This document shows positions 17,037 through 25,827 of a DNA stretch of 55,249 nt, piece after piece (position 1 is the first letter of the stretch; the number at the start of each line of letters is the position of its first letter). Source of the stretch: Roseibium sp. TrichSKD4 (GTDB lineage Bacteria > Pseudomonadota > Alphaproteobacteria > Rhizobiales > Stappiaceae); the NCBI RefSeq assembly GCF_000148725.1, contig NZ_GL476319.1, positions 398,377 through 453,625 on the forward strand, given 5' to 3'. A program made the translations under genes and the position numbers. The notes beneath the pieces are model-generated. The model did not search any database. It worked only from the letters and a program-made list of their open reading frames with translations, and was not told the DNA's origin.

Positions 17037-18149
17037 ATGAAAGTAGCCTTCACATCACCGATGAAACCTCTTGATCATCCGGTTCCATCCGGGGATCGGA
17101 CCATGGGGCGGTTGTTTGTTCAGGCACTGAAAGCAGGTGGGCATGAGGTCGACATCGTCTCAAACTTTCGCAGCTGGACAAAAACCGCAAGTGAAGAGGT
17201 TCAGCGCGCCATTCGCGACGACGCATGGCGAGAAGCTGACCGCATTGCCGAGAGCTGGGAGCAATCCGGCAGCAAGCCCGATGTCTTTTTGACCTATCAT
17301 CTTTATCACAAAGCCCCAGACTGGATTGGGCCACGATTGGCTGAGCGGTTCGACCTTCCTTACGCGATTTTAGAGGCAAGCCGCGCTCCCAAACGCCAGA
17401 CCGGTGACTGGGCCTTTGGCTTTGCGGAAGCGGACAAGGCATTGCAGCGAGCTGATATGGTCGGGGCACTTCACAATGCTGATGCTGGTTGCCTTAGCCC
17501 AGTTTTGAACGACGACCACCTTTCGATCATGTTGCCGTTCATAGACACCACTCCTTTCGAAGCCGCTACAAAAACGCGGTCAGCTGAGACACCCCTCAAG
17601 CTGCTCACTGTTGGCATGATGCGGCCCGGGGACAAGACAATATCCTATGAGGTTCTAGCAGCTGCCCTGAACCGCATTGCTGATTTGCCCTGGCAGTTGA
17701 CCATAATTGGCGACGGCGAAACCAGAGAGCACGTTCTCTCCCTTTTCCCGCAAGATCGGATCACCTGGCTCGGAGCCCTGCCGCCAGAAGACTTGCCCGC
17801 GCAGTATGCAGCCCACGACCTTTTCGTCTGGCCTGCCATTCGCGAGGCATTTGGCCTTGTGTTTTTGGAAGCGCAGGCAAGCGGTTTGGGCGTTATCGCA
17901 GGTGATACATTTGGGGTGCCCGATATCGTACAGAACGAAAAGTCCGGCCTTTTGTCAAAAGAAGGCGATGTCGAGACTTTCGCCCAAAACTTGAGGCGTG
18001 CGATTGAAAACCCGGACCTCTGCCGTGCACTGGGCAAATCAGCTCTTGACCATGTAAACGCCAATCATACGTTGAAAGCTGGCGCAGACAGACTGACCCG
18101 CTTTCTAACTGCCGCCATTGCCAACCATTCTCGCCGGACACCTTCCTAA
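17037..18149 (+). CDS. Glycosyltransferase family 4 protein
   Basis: 370 residues. The N-terminus MKVAFTSPMKPLDHPVPSGD carries the glycine/aspartate donor loop of GT-B enzymes. The C-terminal half has LTVGMMRPGDKTISYEVLAA and FVWPAIREAFGLVFLEAQAS, with the acidic pair E-(x7)-E of retaining GT4 enzymes (EAFGLVFLE). It starts 15 nt after the previous gene. It is a different branch of GT4 from its neighbour, which suggests that the operon adds more than one kind of sugar. Confidence 0.85.
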   Translation: MKVAFTSPMKPLDHPVPSGDRTMGRLFVQALKAGGHEVDIVSNFRSWTKTASEEVQRAIRDDAWREADRIAESWEQSGSKPDVFLTYHLYHKAPDWIGPRLAERFDLPYAILEASRAPKRQTGDWAFGFAEADKALQRADMVGALHNADAGCLSPVLNDDHLSIMLPFIDTTPFEAATKTRSAETPLKLLTVGMMRPGDKTISYEVLAAALNRIADLPWQLTIIGDGETREHVLSLFPQDRITWLGALPPEDLPAQYAAHDLFVWPAIREAFGLVFLEAQASGLGVIAGDTFGVPDIVQNEKSGLLSKEGDVETFAQNLRRAIENPDLCRALGKSALDHVNANHTLKAGADRLTRFLTAAIANHSRRTPS

Positions 18150-18153
18150 ACCC

Positions 18154-19308
18154 ATGCCCTTCAACGTTTTCATTCATGTGCAGCACCTTCTGGGAACCGG
18201 GCATGCAGTGCGCGCGGCCAGCATTGGCAAGGCCTTGATGGCAAAGGGCGCAAAAGTGACATTGGCGACCGGCAACACATTACCGCCGACACTCGACACC
18301 GGCGATCTGACCATCGTCAATTTGCCGGCAGTGCGCAGCCCGGATGCTAGCTTCAAGCGCCTTGTCACTTTAGACAATGAAGATTTTGACGAAGCTTGGA
18401 AAAAGACCCGCGTTGAATCAACACTTGAAGCCTTTCAGAGCGATCGGTTCGACCTCCTCCTGACGGAAACTTATCCATTTGGACGTCGGCACTTCGAGTT
18501 TGAATTGAGCGAATTGCTCAAAGCTGCCAAGACCTGCTCCCATCCACCGATGATCGCAACGTCAATCCGCGATATTCTGGTTCGTAAGCAAGAACTCTGG
18601 AAAGAGGAATGGATGGCCGATCAGGCCCTTACCTTCTACGACCGCATTCTCATTCATTCCGATCCGGATTTCGTGCAACTGGCAGACAGTTTTCCATTCG
18701 CGGACAAGGTGGAGCATTTGGTTCGTTATACCGGCTATGTCGGCGGTGGGGATCGTCCCGAACCGCCGGATGGTGTGGGTGTCGACGAAGTGATTATTTC
18801 TTGCGGTGGTGGCGCGGTTGCAGATGCGCTGCTGTCTGCAGCGCTCGAAGCGCGCCCTCTTTCCCGGCGCGCAGAAGACACCCTTTGGCGCATTCTTGTG
18901 GGCCACGATGTGTCCGATAACGCCTTTGAAATTCTGAAAAAAAGCGCTTCCAGCGGCGTGATCGTCGAACGCGCACGAAAGGATTTTCCAGGCCTGTTGA
19001 AACGTGCGCGATTGTCCGTCAGTCAGGCCGGCTACAACACCGTTCTCGATATTCTGAAAGCGGGGATTCCGGCTGTTTTTGTTCCCTTTGCGCAAATCAA
19101 CGAAACGGAACAAGCCCAACGAGCTGAAGCGCTCGCCGCCCACGGTCGTGCTGTTGTAACAGCTGAAAAAGACCTGACGCCGGAGCGATTGGCAGCAAGT
19201 ATTGATGATGCCCTTGCCCTGCCCCGTTCAAACCACCAGGTTCAGCTGGGCGGCGCGAAACAAAGCGCTGAAATCCTGATCAACGACCTGAAAGAGCGCG
19301 CAGCATGA
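18154..19308 (+). CDS. GT-B fold glycosyltransferase, GT28/MurG-like
   Basis: 384 residues from ATG 18154 (4 nt after the previous stop). The N-terminus FNVFIHVQHLLGTGHAVRAA has the GxGH loop of GT28-like enzymes. The C-terminal half has ISCGGGAVADALLSAALEAR and SQAGYNTVLDILKAGIPAVF, the MurG-like donor-binding site. It resembles the first glycosyltransferase of the run more than the two GT4 enzymes. An in-frame ATG at 18118 would overlap the previous gene by 32 nt and adds no conserved sequence, so I prefer 18154. Its stop overlaps the next start. Confidence 0.84.
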   Translation: MPFNVFIHVQHLLGTGHAVRAASIGKALMAKGAKVTLATGNTLPPTLDTGDLTIVNLPAVRSPDASFKRLVTLDNEDFDEAWKKTRVESTLEAFQSDRFDLLLTETYPFGRRHFEFELSELLKAAKTCSHPPMIATSIRDILVRKQELWKEEWMADQALTFYDRILIHSDPDFVQLADSFPFADKVEHLVRYTGYVGGGDRPEPPDGVGVDEVIISCGGGAVADALLSAALEARPLSRRAEDTLWRILVGHDVSDNAFEILKKSASSGVIVERARKDFPGLLKRARLSVSQAGYNTVLDILKAGIPAVFVPFAQINETEQAQRAEALAAHGRAVVTAEKDLTPERLAASIDDALALPRSNHQVQLGGAKQSAEILINDLKERAA

Positions 19309-20060
19309 ATGCGGACCTCACCCGGTTTCGACGAGACTTGACTGACCATCTTGACTGGTTTGCCGAGCGCGGCAAGAAGGTTCGCTTCTGGTGGCGTGAT
19401 GATGATGCGATTGAGCCGACGGACGACCTCGACCGCCTGCTGTTGATCGCCAACACCCATAAGGTGGACGTGGCTCTTGCCGTCATCCCGAAGAATGCGA
19501 CAGAAGCATTGGCCACCCACCTTGCAAATGAACCTCACGCTGTGGTGCTGCAACACGGCTGGCAGCACAAGAACTTTCAACGCAAGGATCTTGGCGAAAA
19601 GGCAGCCGAACTCGGCACGCGCCGAGACCCGGACGAGCTTTTGGGCCAGCTGGCACAAGGGCGTGATCGTCTAAAATCGCTGTTTGGCGATAAGTTTATC
19701 CCTGCAATGGTTCCGCCATGGAACCGGATCGCGCCCGAAATCTCTCGCCGCCTGCCCTCCATTGGCCTCACAGGCCTTTCCACCTTTACATGGCACAATT
19801 TTCCTCGGGCTGGACAGGTGCAGTCTCATGTTGACATGATCAAATGGAAAAAAGACAGGCGCTTTATCGGCTGGGAGAGCGCCCGCCTGCGCCTCGAACT
19901 CCAATTGTGTCGGCGCCGGACAAATCCATCAGAGCCACTCGGCATCCTGTCCCATCACCTTTCCCATGACGAAGGATGCTTCGAGTTCCTTCAAGAACTC
20001 CTCACCATTGCAGCTCATCACGACGGCGCTAAGTGGCCCCGAATAGAAAACCTATTCTAA
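19305..20060 (+). CDS. Polysaccharide deacetylase-like (NodB-homology) protein
   Basis: 251 residues; the start overlaps the previous stop (ATGA). The NodB-type motifs are recognisable but divergent: FWWRDDDA (motif 1 Asp pair), VVLQHGWQHKN (H-x3-H metal ligands), FIPAMVPPWNRI (motif 3 with Pro-Pro-Trp-Asn), and ILSHHLSHD near the end. Enzymes of this fold remove N-acetyl groups from glycans. No signal peptide is visible, so it would act in the cytosol, perhaps on a lipid-linked intermediate. It is the last gene of the glycan operon and is followed by a hairpin at 20106-20127. Confidence 0.78.
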   Translation: MNADLTRFRRDLTDHLDWFAERGKKVRFWWRDDDAIEPTDDLDRLLLIANTHKVDVALAVIPKNATEALATHLANEPHAVVLQHGWQHKNFQRKDLGEKAAELGTRRDPDELLGQLAQGRDRLKSLFGDKFIPAMVPPWNRIAPEISRRLPSIGLTGLSTFTWHNFPRAGQVQSHVDMIKWKKDRRFIGWESARLRLELQLCRRRTNPSEPLGILSHHLSHDEGCFEFLQELLTIAAHHDGAKWPRIENLF

Positions 20061-20099
20061 ATTTTAACCACCAAACCACTAATAACGTTAGGTCATTTT

Positions 20100-20132
20100 A
20101 AAATCGCAATTGGACCAAACCAATTGCATTTT
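20100..20132 (+). terminator. Rho-independent-type terminator after the glycan operon
   Basis: GCAATTGG (20106-20113) pairs perfectly with CCAATTGC (20120-20127) around ACCAAA, and ATTTTG follows. Flanking AAAAT/ATTTT can extend the stem past a bulged C. The ribosome-binding site of the next gene (GAGG, 20133-20136) begins directly after it, so the hairpin may also affect translation of that gene. Confidence 0.6.
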
Positions 20133-20144
20133 GAGGTTAGCCTA

Positions 20145-20825
20145 ATGAAGTTTGACCCATACAAAGCAATAGAAATCAAGGTCTCACCAACCGCACATTT
20201 CTTCAGACTAATTATTGAAACCTTTTTTATGTTGTTCTTTATTTTTGCAATTAAAGTTGTAATTGAAAGCCCATTTAGCATACTAACTATACCAGCTGTA
20301 ATTCTCTCCTTTATCATGTCGTTATATTTCCTATTTCTTTTGCCATTGCGCATTAAGTCTCTCCGCACAAAGGCGCCTGCTATTTTAATCGGCCCGGAAG
20401 GGTTTCTGGACACCAGGGTAATCAATAAGCCCATTAGATGGAATGAAATCGAAAGTATCAAAATCTTCAGCTTCGCCAGAGTTTACCTGATTGCTATATC
20501 AACTAACGAAAAACGAAATTTGAATCATAATTTCTTGAACTTGTACAAGCCATTCCTGAAATTAAAAGAACCCAATCTCCTATTATACCCGATCGGAGGA
20601 TTATCTATTAGACTAGAAGAATTCGATGAACATATATCAACTTACGAATACTACTGGAACAATCCTACGATCAAAGAGAATACAGGTTTAGGCAAAACGT
20701 TTTTTGAGCTGCATGCTCGGCATACAAGCGAACAGCCCGATACCACTTGGGAGACACACGGCAACTTCGGCCAAAACGATAACAAAGATACAGGCAATCA
20801 TGAAAAGCGGCGAAAACAGGATTAA
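20145..20825 (+). CDS. AT-rich membrane protein with PH-like domain, function unknown
   Basis: 226 residues from ATG 20145, chosen because GAGG sits 8 nt upstream; the in-frame ATG at 20124 lies inside the terminator hairpin. Two transmembrane helices occur near the N-terminus (FRLIIETFFMLFFIFAIKVV; ILTIPAVILSFIMSLYFLFL). A beta-rich segment follows (ILIGPEGFLDTRVINKPIRW, NEIESIKIFSF), the layout of small PH-like proteins such as the STM3941 family. The C-terminus is polar. Base composition is much more A+T-rich than its neighbours, and it ends against an IS-disrupted gene, so it was probably acquired. The exact family is uncertain. Confidence 0.68.
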   Translation: MKFDPYKAIEIKVSPTAHFFRLIIETFFMLFFIFAIKVVIESPFSILTIPAVILSFIMSLYFLFLLPLRIKSLRTKAPAILIGPEGFLDTRVINKPIRWNEIESIKIFSFARVYLIAISTNEKRNLNHNFLNLYKPFLKLKEPNLLLYPIGGLSIRLEEFDEHISTYEYYWNNPTIKENTGLGKTFFELHARHTSEQPDTTWETHGNFGQNDNKDTGNHEKRRKQD

Positions 20826-21076
20826 ACCGCCTCGATTTGCTTCAAGTCTGAAGCATAGGCAAAACGGTTTTTGCCGCCGGACTTGGCAAGATACATAGCC
20901 GAATCTGCGCTTTTCAAAAGCGATGAGACCTTCTTGCCGTCGTTCGGATAGCTTGCAATGCCTATGCTCACGCCGAGGCTGACCGGAAGACCGTCACGGC
21001 CAAATGGCGTATCCAGCGCGCCGATGATGGCACGGGCTTTGCGGACAACACTGTCATCATCCTTTACATGGTCCGC
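20822..21076 (-). pseudogene. C-terminal fragment of a diguanylate cyclase cut off by the IS element
   Basis: Minus-strand codons from 21076 read ADHVKDDDSVVRKARAIIGA, then PVSLGVSIGIASYPNDG and SADSAMYLAKSGGKNRFAYA. This is the second half of a GGDEF domain. It has no start signal of its own. Joining 21076 to 22546 restores the frame exactly (HHVVRADHVKDDD). It is the 3' part of the gene whose 5' part is at 22546-24099. Confidence 0.85.
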
Positions 21077-21077
21077 C

Positions 21078-22544
21078 CTGAACAACGTCTAAGCCATTGA
21101 TGTTGCGCGTGGCCGAAGCAATACGCAAATATTCGATTTGACCGGTTTGGGGATGGGGTTTGTGATCCAGAGCAGCAAAATGATCAGTGCATTGAGGATC
21201 AGACGCAGGTTATGACCGGCTGCGGCCAGCAGGGCGTTGATGGCATCGCCATTTTTGCCATTGAGGAAGTTCCGGTCAAGTCGTCCATCTGTTTTCATGT
21301 GGCCGATGGTGGCCTCGATCGCTGATCGTCGTTTCAGCTCACGCTTCATCTGTGCCGTCAGCCCGCGCTTCTGGCCGGAGATCATGACCTTGGCGTCGCC
21401 CTCATAATCATGCCCCCGATAGCCACGGTCCACATAGACACGCTCAGCTTTGGTGCCGCAGACTTTCTCAGCCTGACTGATGGTGTCATTCAAGGTGTGC
21501 CCATCATAGGGATTGCCCTCAAAAGCCCTCGCCGCAAGAACCAATCCTTCCCGATTGGTCGTGGCAATGCCAACCTTGGCCCCGAACTCGTAAGGTGTTC
21601 GCGCCTTGCCCTTGGCAATACAGGCCACTTCCGGCGCATGCATGGAATAAATCTTGTTTTTGTCCTTGGGGGTCTGGGCCAGAAGCCGCTCCACCAGTCC
21701 CAGCAGACGGGAGAACCGGTGCTCAAGACCTTCGTTGCCTGCGATCTTGCGGGAGATGTCGCGATAGACCCGGCCCAGATAGGTCTTCAGCTTTTTGAGT
21801 TCCCGGCGCATCCGCTTGAACTGTTTGGCATGGGCATAACGGCCCGCCATCAAGGCCGCCTTTTTGGCAACTCTGGTATGGCTGCGACGCAAGATGATGC
21901 CGGCCCTCTTGGCCTGGCGCACCAGAAGCTGCAAGGCCTTGTGATAAAGACGGCTATCGGTGGGATGGGCAATGGCTTTGGGTTGAACGGTCGTATCAAC
22001 CAAGACCCGCTCAAGGCTGCTCTTCTTGATCGTCCCGCTCTCAATCGCAACACCTACCGTAGCAGAAAGAAGCTTTTCCATTCCCTCAGGACCAATCCGT
22101 TTGCGCCAGCGGGTCATGGTTGAGGGATCAATGGGGAATTGGTGCTGGAAAAACTCAAAACCGCAGAAAGACTGCCAGTAGGGGTTTTCAACCCAACGCT
22201 CAACCGTCTCTTCATCGGAAAGATCGTACATGTGCTTGAGAAAGTGCAGCCCGGCCATCAGACGCGTTGGTTTGGCCGGTCGTCCCAAGGGGCGATAATG
22301 CCTGCCGAACTCCGCATCAAATTCATCCCAAGGCATCAGACCAGACAGCCGCACCAACGAATGGTTCATATCGATGATTGCGGCCAGGCGTTCCTTGAAC
22401 AGATCGCCACACCGTTTGTTGCGTTTTGAAGGTCTCATGAGAATATGCCAGAAAATGCGTGCTTCGGATCAACTAACCGGCATATTCACACATCCAAAAC
22501 CCAATGGGTATCCATACTCTTCAATCAGTTAAGGGGTTTTTCAG
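21078..22544 (-). mobile_element. IS5-like insertion sequence
   Basis: About 1.47 kb holding one transposase gene. The ends are imperfect inverted repeats: the left end reads CTGAACAAC inward and the right end, read inward on the other strand, CTGAAAAAC. The boundaries are good to about one or two bases. No clear target duplication is visible; a 2-bp GC is possible if the element is 21077-22543. It lies inside the GGDEF domain of a diguanylate cyclase gene. Confidence 0.82.
21089..22438 (-). CDS. IS5-family DDE transposase
   Basis: 449 residues and apparently intact. It has the N-terminal DUF772-like region (RLMAGLHFLKHMYDLSDEET, ENPYWQSFCGFEFFQHQFP), a first catalytic Asp in RVLVDTTVQPKA, a second in VYVDRGYRGHDYEG and the Glu in SAIEATIGHMKTDGRLDRNF, followed by the AAGHNLRLIL end typical of the family. 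A long Lys/Arg-rich insertion lies between the first two acidic residues. It catalyses cut-and-paste movement of the surrounding element. With full length and all catalytic residues it may still be active. Confidence 0.92.
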   Translation of the reverse strand: MRPSKRNKRCGDLFKERLAAIIDMNHSLVRLSGLMPWDEFDAEFGRHYRPLGRPAKPTRLMAGLHFLKHMYDLSDEETVERWVENPYWQSFCGFEFFQHQFPIDPSTMTRWRKRIGPEGMEKLLSATVGVAIESGTIKKSSLERVLVDTTVQPKAIAHPTDSRLYHKALQLLVRQAKRAGIILRRSHTRVAKKAALMAGRYAHAKQFKRMRRELKKLKTYLGRVYRDISRKIAGNEGLEHRFSRLLGLVERLLAQTPKDKNKIYSMHAPEVACIAKGKARTPYEFGAKVGIATTNREGLVLAARAFEGNPYDGHTLNDTISQAEKVCGTKAERVYVDRGYRGHDYEGDAKVMISGQKRGLTAQMKRELKRRSAIEATIGHMKTDGRLDRNFLNGKNGDAINALLAAAGHNLRLILNALIILLLWITNPIPKPVKSNICVLLRPRATSMA

Positions 22545-22545
22545 C

Positions 22546-24099
22546 GCGAACTACATGATGAAGCACCACAAGAAATTCGTCTCCGCCAAGACGCGCGAGA
22601 AAATCCCCTTCATCCAGACAGATACGGAAGCGCTTGGAGATCGTTTTGAGCACCTCGTCGCCAAAATCGTGGCCCAATTGGTCATTCACCGCCTTGAAGC
22701 CGTCCAGATCGCAAAAGAGAATGGAAACGGATGTCCGCGGGTTTGATTGCGCGTCCTCGACCAAGGCCTCAAGATGCTCCAGCGCAGCCTTTCGGTTTGG
22801 AAGCTCCGTTAGGGCGTCATGATTGGCCATATGAGAGAGCTGTTGTCTCAACAATTCCCGGTCAGTTGCAAATTCCTTAAGGCTAATTAGCGCTGCCGCC
22901 ATAAGGCCGACCTCATCTTTTCGGTCTGAAACGGAGACATTCGTGTTCAAATCATTTGCAGCCAACCGCTGCATTGTGCCTACCATCGACAGGATGGGTG
23001 ATGAGAGGTCCGTTGCCAATATATTACCAAGCACCGCGATCAACACGCCAAGAGCAATCCCAATCACGACCAGATACCGACTTAGCTGACTAACCGGCTT
23101 CACAACTTCCGCTTCATCGACCTCGGCCAGAACAGCCCAACGCACGCCCATGATATCCAAGGGTTTGTAAGCTGAATAAACCGGGATATTCCGATAATCG
23201 TCCGTGACTTGAACGCCCTCTTCCCCAGAAAGGGCAAGCCGGACCGACGCCGTATCGACGGAGCGAGTCAAGATGCTGTTGGCGAAAAAGCGCGAGTCGC
23301 TGCGCATGGTCTTGTCAGCACCAACCAGATAGGTCTCCCCTGTCTCTCCCATTCCCGCTGTGACCTGCATGATGGAATTGATCATTTCAATCGAAATTTG
23401 AAACGCCAGCACGCCCAGAAGCTCGTGATTATCATCAAACACAGCCTTTGCAATAAAACCGGCAGGCGCGTCATTGCTCGGTGCATAAGGATGGAAATCA
23501 GAGAAGACCGGTTGCCGCTTGTTTTTGTTTTGAACCGCCAGTTCGAAAGCGTGAGCAAGTGCGGAAGACTTATTCGAAGTTAAAACATTGGTTGCAAAGT
23601 CATTTTCCTTCAGCGCAGTGTAGATGATATTGCCATCAGGATTGATGAAAAAGATGTCGTAGAAATTTGCTGTCACAATCAGTGTATTGAAGGTTGGATG
23701 ATACTTCTCATGCAACGCACTGTAGTAAGAGCCGTCCGGCGCTACCAGATACTTGAATTTCTGCCCGTCATGATACGGGTTCTTCAGGATGTATTTCTCT
23801 TGAAGATAGGCTTCCTTTTCGCCGTCGATCTGCTCCCATGCCGTATTCAGCTCGGCAAACGAGTTACGGATCAAAGGGCTTTGTGTATGAAAAACCAGTT
23901 CGTTTTCAATGGTTTCAAAATATCGCGATAACGCATGCTCTCGCGATTCCAACAGCGCATAGAGTTTCGATTTCGCCTCGTCATGGAGCGCAGATGTTGC
24001 TTGCAGATAGGCCACGATCCCCGTCACGAGTGCCGCCAGCAAGGCGAAGCAAATCATCACCAACGGAAACTTCAATGTGATCCTGACATCTCTCAGCAT
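22546..24099 (-). pseudogene. Sensory diguanylate cyclase (Cache-HAMP-GGDEF), 5' part, disrupted by the IS element
   Basis: Starts at ATG 24099. Transmembrane helix at ~12-32, a double-Cache periplasmic sensor (~35-330, with LVAPDGSYYSALHEKYHPTF and GVLAFQISIEMINSIMQVT), a second helix (~345-365, LVVIGIALGVLIAVLG), a HAMP linker and the start of GGDEF (ANHDALTELPNRKAALEHLE, ILFCDLDGFKAVND). The active-site motif RLGGDEFLVVLHHVV is present, but the frame runs into the IS 4-5 codons later (EKPLN-stop at 22525). The intact gene would make c-di-GMP in response to an extracellular ligand. The truncated product lacks about 85 residues of the catalytic domain and is unlikely to work. Confidence 0.88.
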
Positions 24100-24346
24100 C
24101 GGCTCAACACACTCCCCCGCGCGCTGTCCAAAGTGACGACAGCGCCAAACAACTGTATTCCAACACGATTGTCGCCCTCACCACGACAAGAGTACGGTAG
24201 AAACAATCGAAATACAGCTTTTACGAGTATAAATAACACATATTTTCGAAAATCCAGAATAAAAGGACGCAGAACTCAAGATTTTACTAAAAATGGTAAA
24301 TATTTAAAATTCTACTCTAGGTTATTTTACGCAAAGAACGCGCTCT

Positions 24347-24847
24347 TCACTTGCTGCTGCCTTGCAAAAATCCGCGGTAATTTCGCTTTAAAAGAGCAAG
24401 CTTCGGATCGATATAGGTCTGACAAAACGGACGCTCTGCGTTCTTCAAATGGTAGTTTTGAAACCGCTCCTCAGAAGCGCGAAAGCCGCGATAGTCCAGA
24501 ACCTGCGTGACCAACGGCTCGTCAAACTCCGCTTGAAGCCTCAAAAGAATCCGCTGCACCTCAGACGACTGATTCTCATCAAAGACATAGACTGCACTGC
24601 GATACTTGCCGCGCATCTTGTGGTTGGACGTGGAGGCATGCGTGCGAAGGTGAATCTCGGTCAGAACCTCCAGCGGAATGATCCCGGGGTCGAACGTCAC
24701 GCCAACAGCTTCCGACCAACTGTCATGCGGCGGATCGGACATCATGAACCCCTGATCGACCTGGCTCACACCAGTAAGCGCCTGAAACACAGCTTCCGTG
24801 CACCAGTGACACCCGCCGCCAAATCCGATTTTCTGAAGGTCTTTCAT
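24347..24847 (-). CDS. msrA: Peptide methionine-S-sulfoxide reductase MsrA
   Basis: 166 residues. The catalytic motif is GFGGGCHWCTEAVFQ with nucleophile Cys13; most MsrA have GCFWC, here GCHWC. Downstream are SWSEAVGVTFDPG, the family pattern for the second strand, and YRSAVYVFDENQSSEVQRIL. It repairs oxidised methionine using thioredoxin. It stands alone, with the disrupted diguanylate cyclase gene across an AT-rich gap and a repeat-rich gap on the other side. Confidence 0.9.
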   Translation of the reverse strand: MKDLQKIGFGGGCHWCTEAVFQALTGVSQVDQGFMMSDPPHDSWSEAVGVTFDPGIIPLEVLTEIHLRTHASTSNHKMRGKYRSAVYVFDENQSSEVQRILLRLQAEFDEPLVTQVLDYRGFRASEERFQNYHLKNAERPFCQTYIDPKLALLKRNYRGFLQGSSK

Positions 24848-24984
24848 CGCCTTACCCCATGCGCTGAGGCTCTAGATTTGTGATCAGCACAACAGTTCGA
24901 CAAGGGCAGCGTGAAACAACTCTTCATCACCAGGAGTTGACAGGTGAAATGGTTCCGAATTGCAACACATGGCAATCATTCTCC

Positions 24985-25108
24985 TTCCCACAGGTCCGGC
25001 ATCAAATGCGGGACGGCACCTTACCAAACCATCACACTGCCGCTGTCCCGGCCACCGAGCCGAGACTTTCTCTGCCCGCTTGCCGTCCCGGCCTTCGCGC
25101 CGGAACCC
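24985..25108. repeat. Partial copies of a palindromic intergenic repeat
   Basis: This stretch of the 353-bp gap between msrA and the nitrile hydratase genes holds pieces of the repeat seen complete at 26846-27028. AGGTCCGGCATCAAATGCGG (followed by GACGG, 24992-25016) and CCGTCCCGGCCTTCGCGCCG (25083-25102) are inverted relative to those copies. The rest of the gap shows nothing beyond the AGGACC ribosome-binding site before 25201. Confidence 0.6.
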
Positions 25109-25200
25109 CACCTAAGGGATTGATACGAAATTCTATTTGGATCGTCGACAAATCACCTTAAGATCCCACCTCGAGATTTTTTGTCATTTCAGGACCGCCC

Positions 25201-25827
25201 ATGTCCCACGATCATGACCACGATCATTCCGAGCTTTCGGACATCGAATTGCGTGTCCGAGCGCTTGAGACGCTGCTGACAGACAAGGGCTATATCGATC
25301 CACCCGCTCTGGACGAACTGATAGAGACCTACGAGACCCGGATTGGACCGAAGAATGGCGCACGCGTGGTGGCCCGTTCGTGGATTAATCCGGAGTATCG
25401 CAAGCGCCTCCTGAGTGATGCGACCGCAGCAATTGCCGAATTCGGTTTCACAGGCCGTCAGGGCGAGCACATGGTGGCGGTGGAAAATACACCCGAGACC
25501 CACAACATGGTCGTTTGCACCTTATGCTCCTGTTATCCGTGGACCGTTCTGGGCCTTCCTCCTGTCTGGTACAAATCCGCCCCTTACCGCTCCCGCGCCG
25601 TACGCGATCCGCGCGGCGTTCTTGCCGAGTTTGGCGTCACCTTGCCGAAAGAGACCCAAATCAAGGTCTGGGATTCAACGGCGGAAGTCCGCTATCTGGT
25701 TATCCCCATGCGCCCAGTGGGCACTGACGGCTGGAGTGAGGACAAGCTTGCCGAGCTTGTGGTGCGCGACAGCATGATCGGCACCGCCCTCGCTCTCGAT
25801 CCCGCCAAACTGGAGACTGCCGCATGA
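25201..25827 (+). CDS. nthA: Cobalt-type nitrile hydratase, alpha subunit
   Basis: 208 residues. The metal claw is [10 protein letters not shown] (Cys106, Cys109, Ser110, Cys111). Thr between the first Cys and Leu marks the non-corrin cobalt type (iron enzymes have Ser). The two later cysteines are normally oxidised to sulfinate and sulfenate. The N-terminus is His/Asp-rich ([11 protein letters not shown]), as in several relatives. With the beta subunit it hydrates nitriles to amides in the cytosol. AGGACC precedes the start ATG, whose gene overlaps the beta-subunit gene by 4 nt. No amidase or nitrilase lies next to it in this window. Confidence 0.94.
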   Translation: MSHDHDHDHSELSDIELRVRALETLLTDKGYIDPPALDELIETYETRIGPKNGARVVARSWINPEYRKRLLSDATAAIAEFGFTGRQGEHMVAVENTPETHNMVVCTLCSCYPWTVLGLPPVWYKSAPYRSRAVRDPRGVLAEFGVTLPKETQIKVWDSTAEVRYLVIPMRPVGTDGWSEDKLAELVVRDSMIGTALALDPAKLETAA

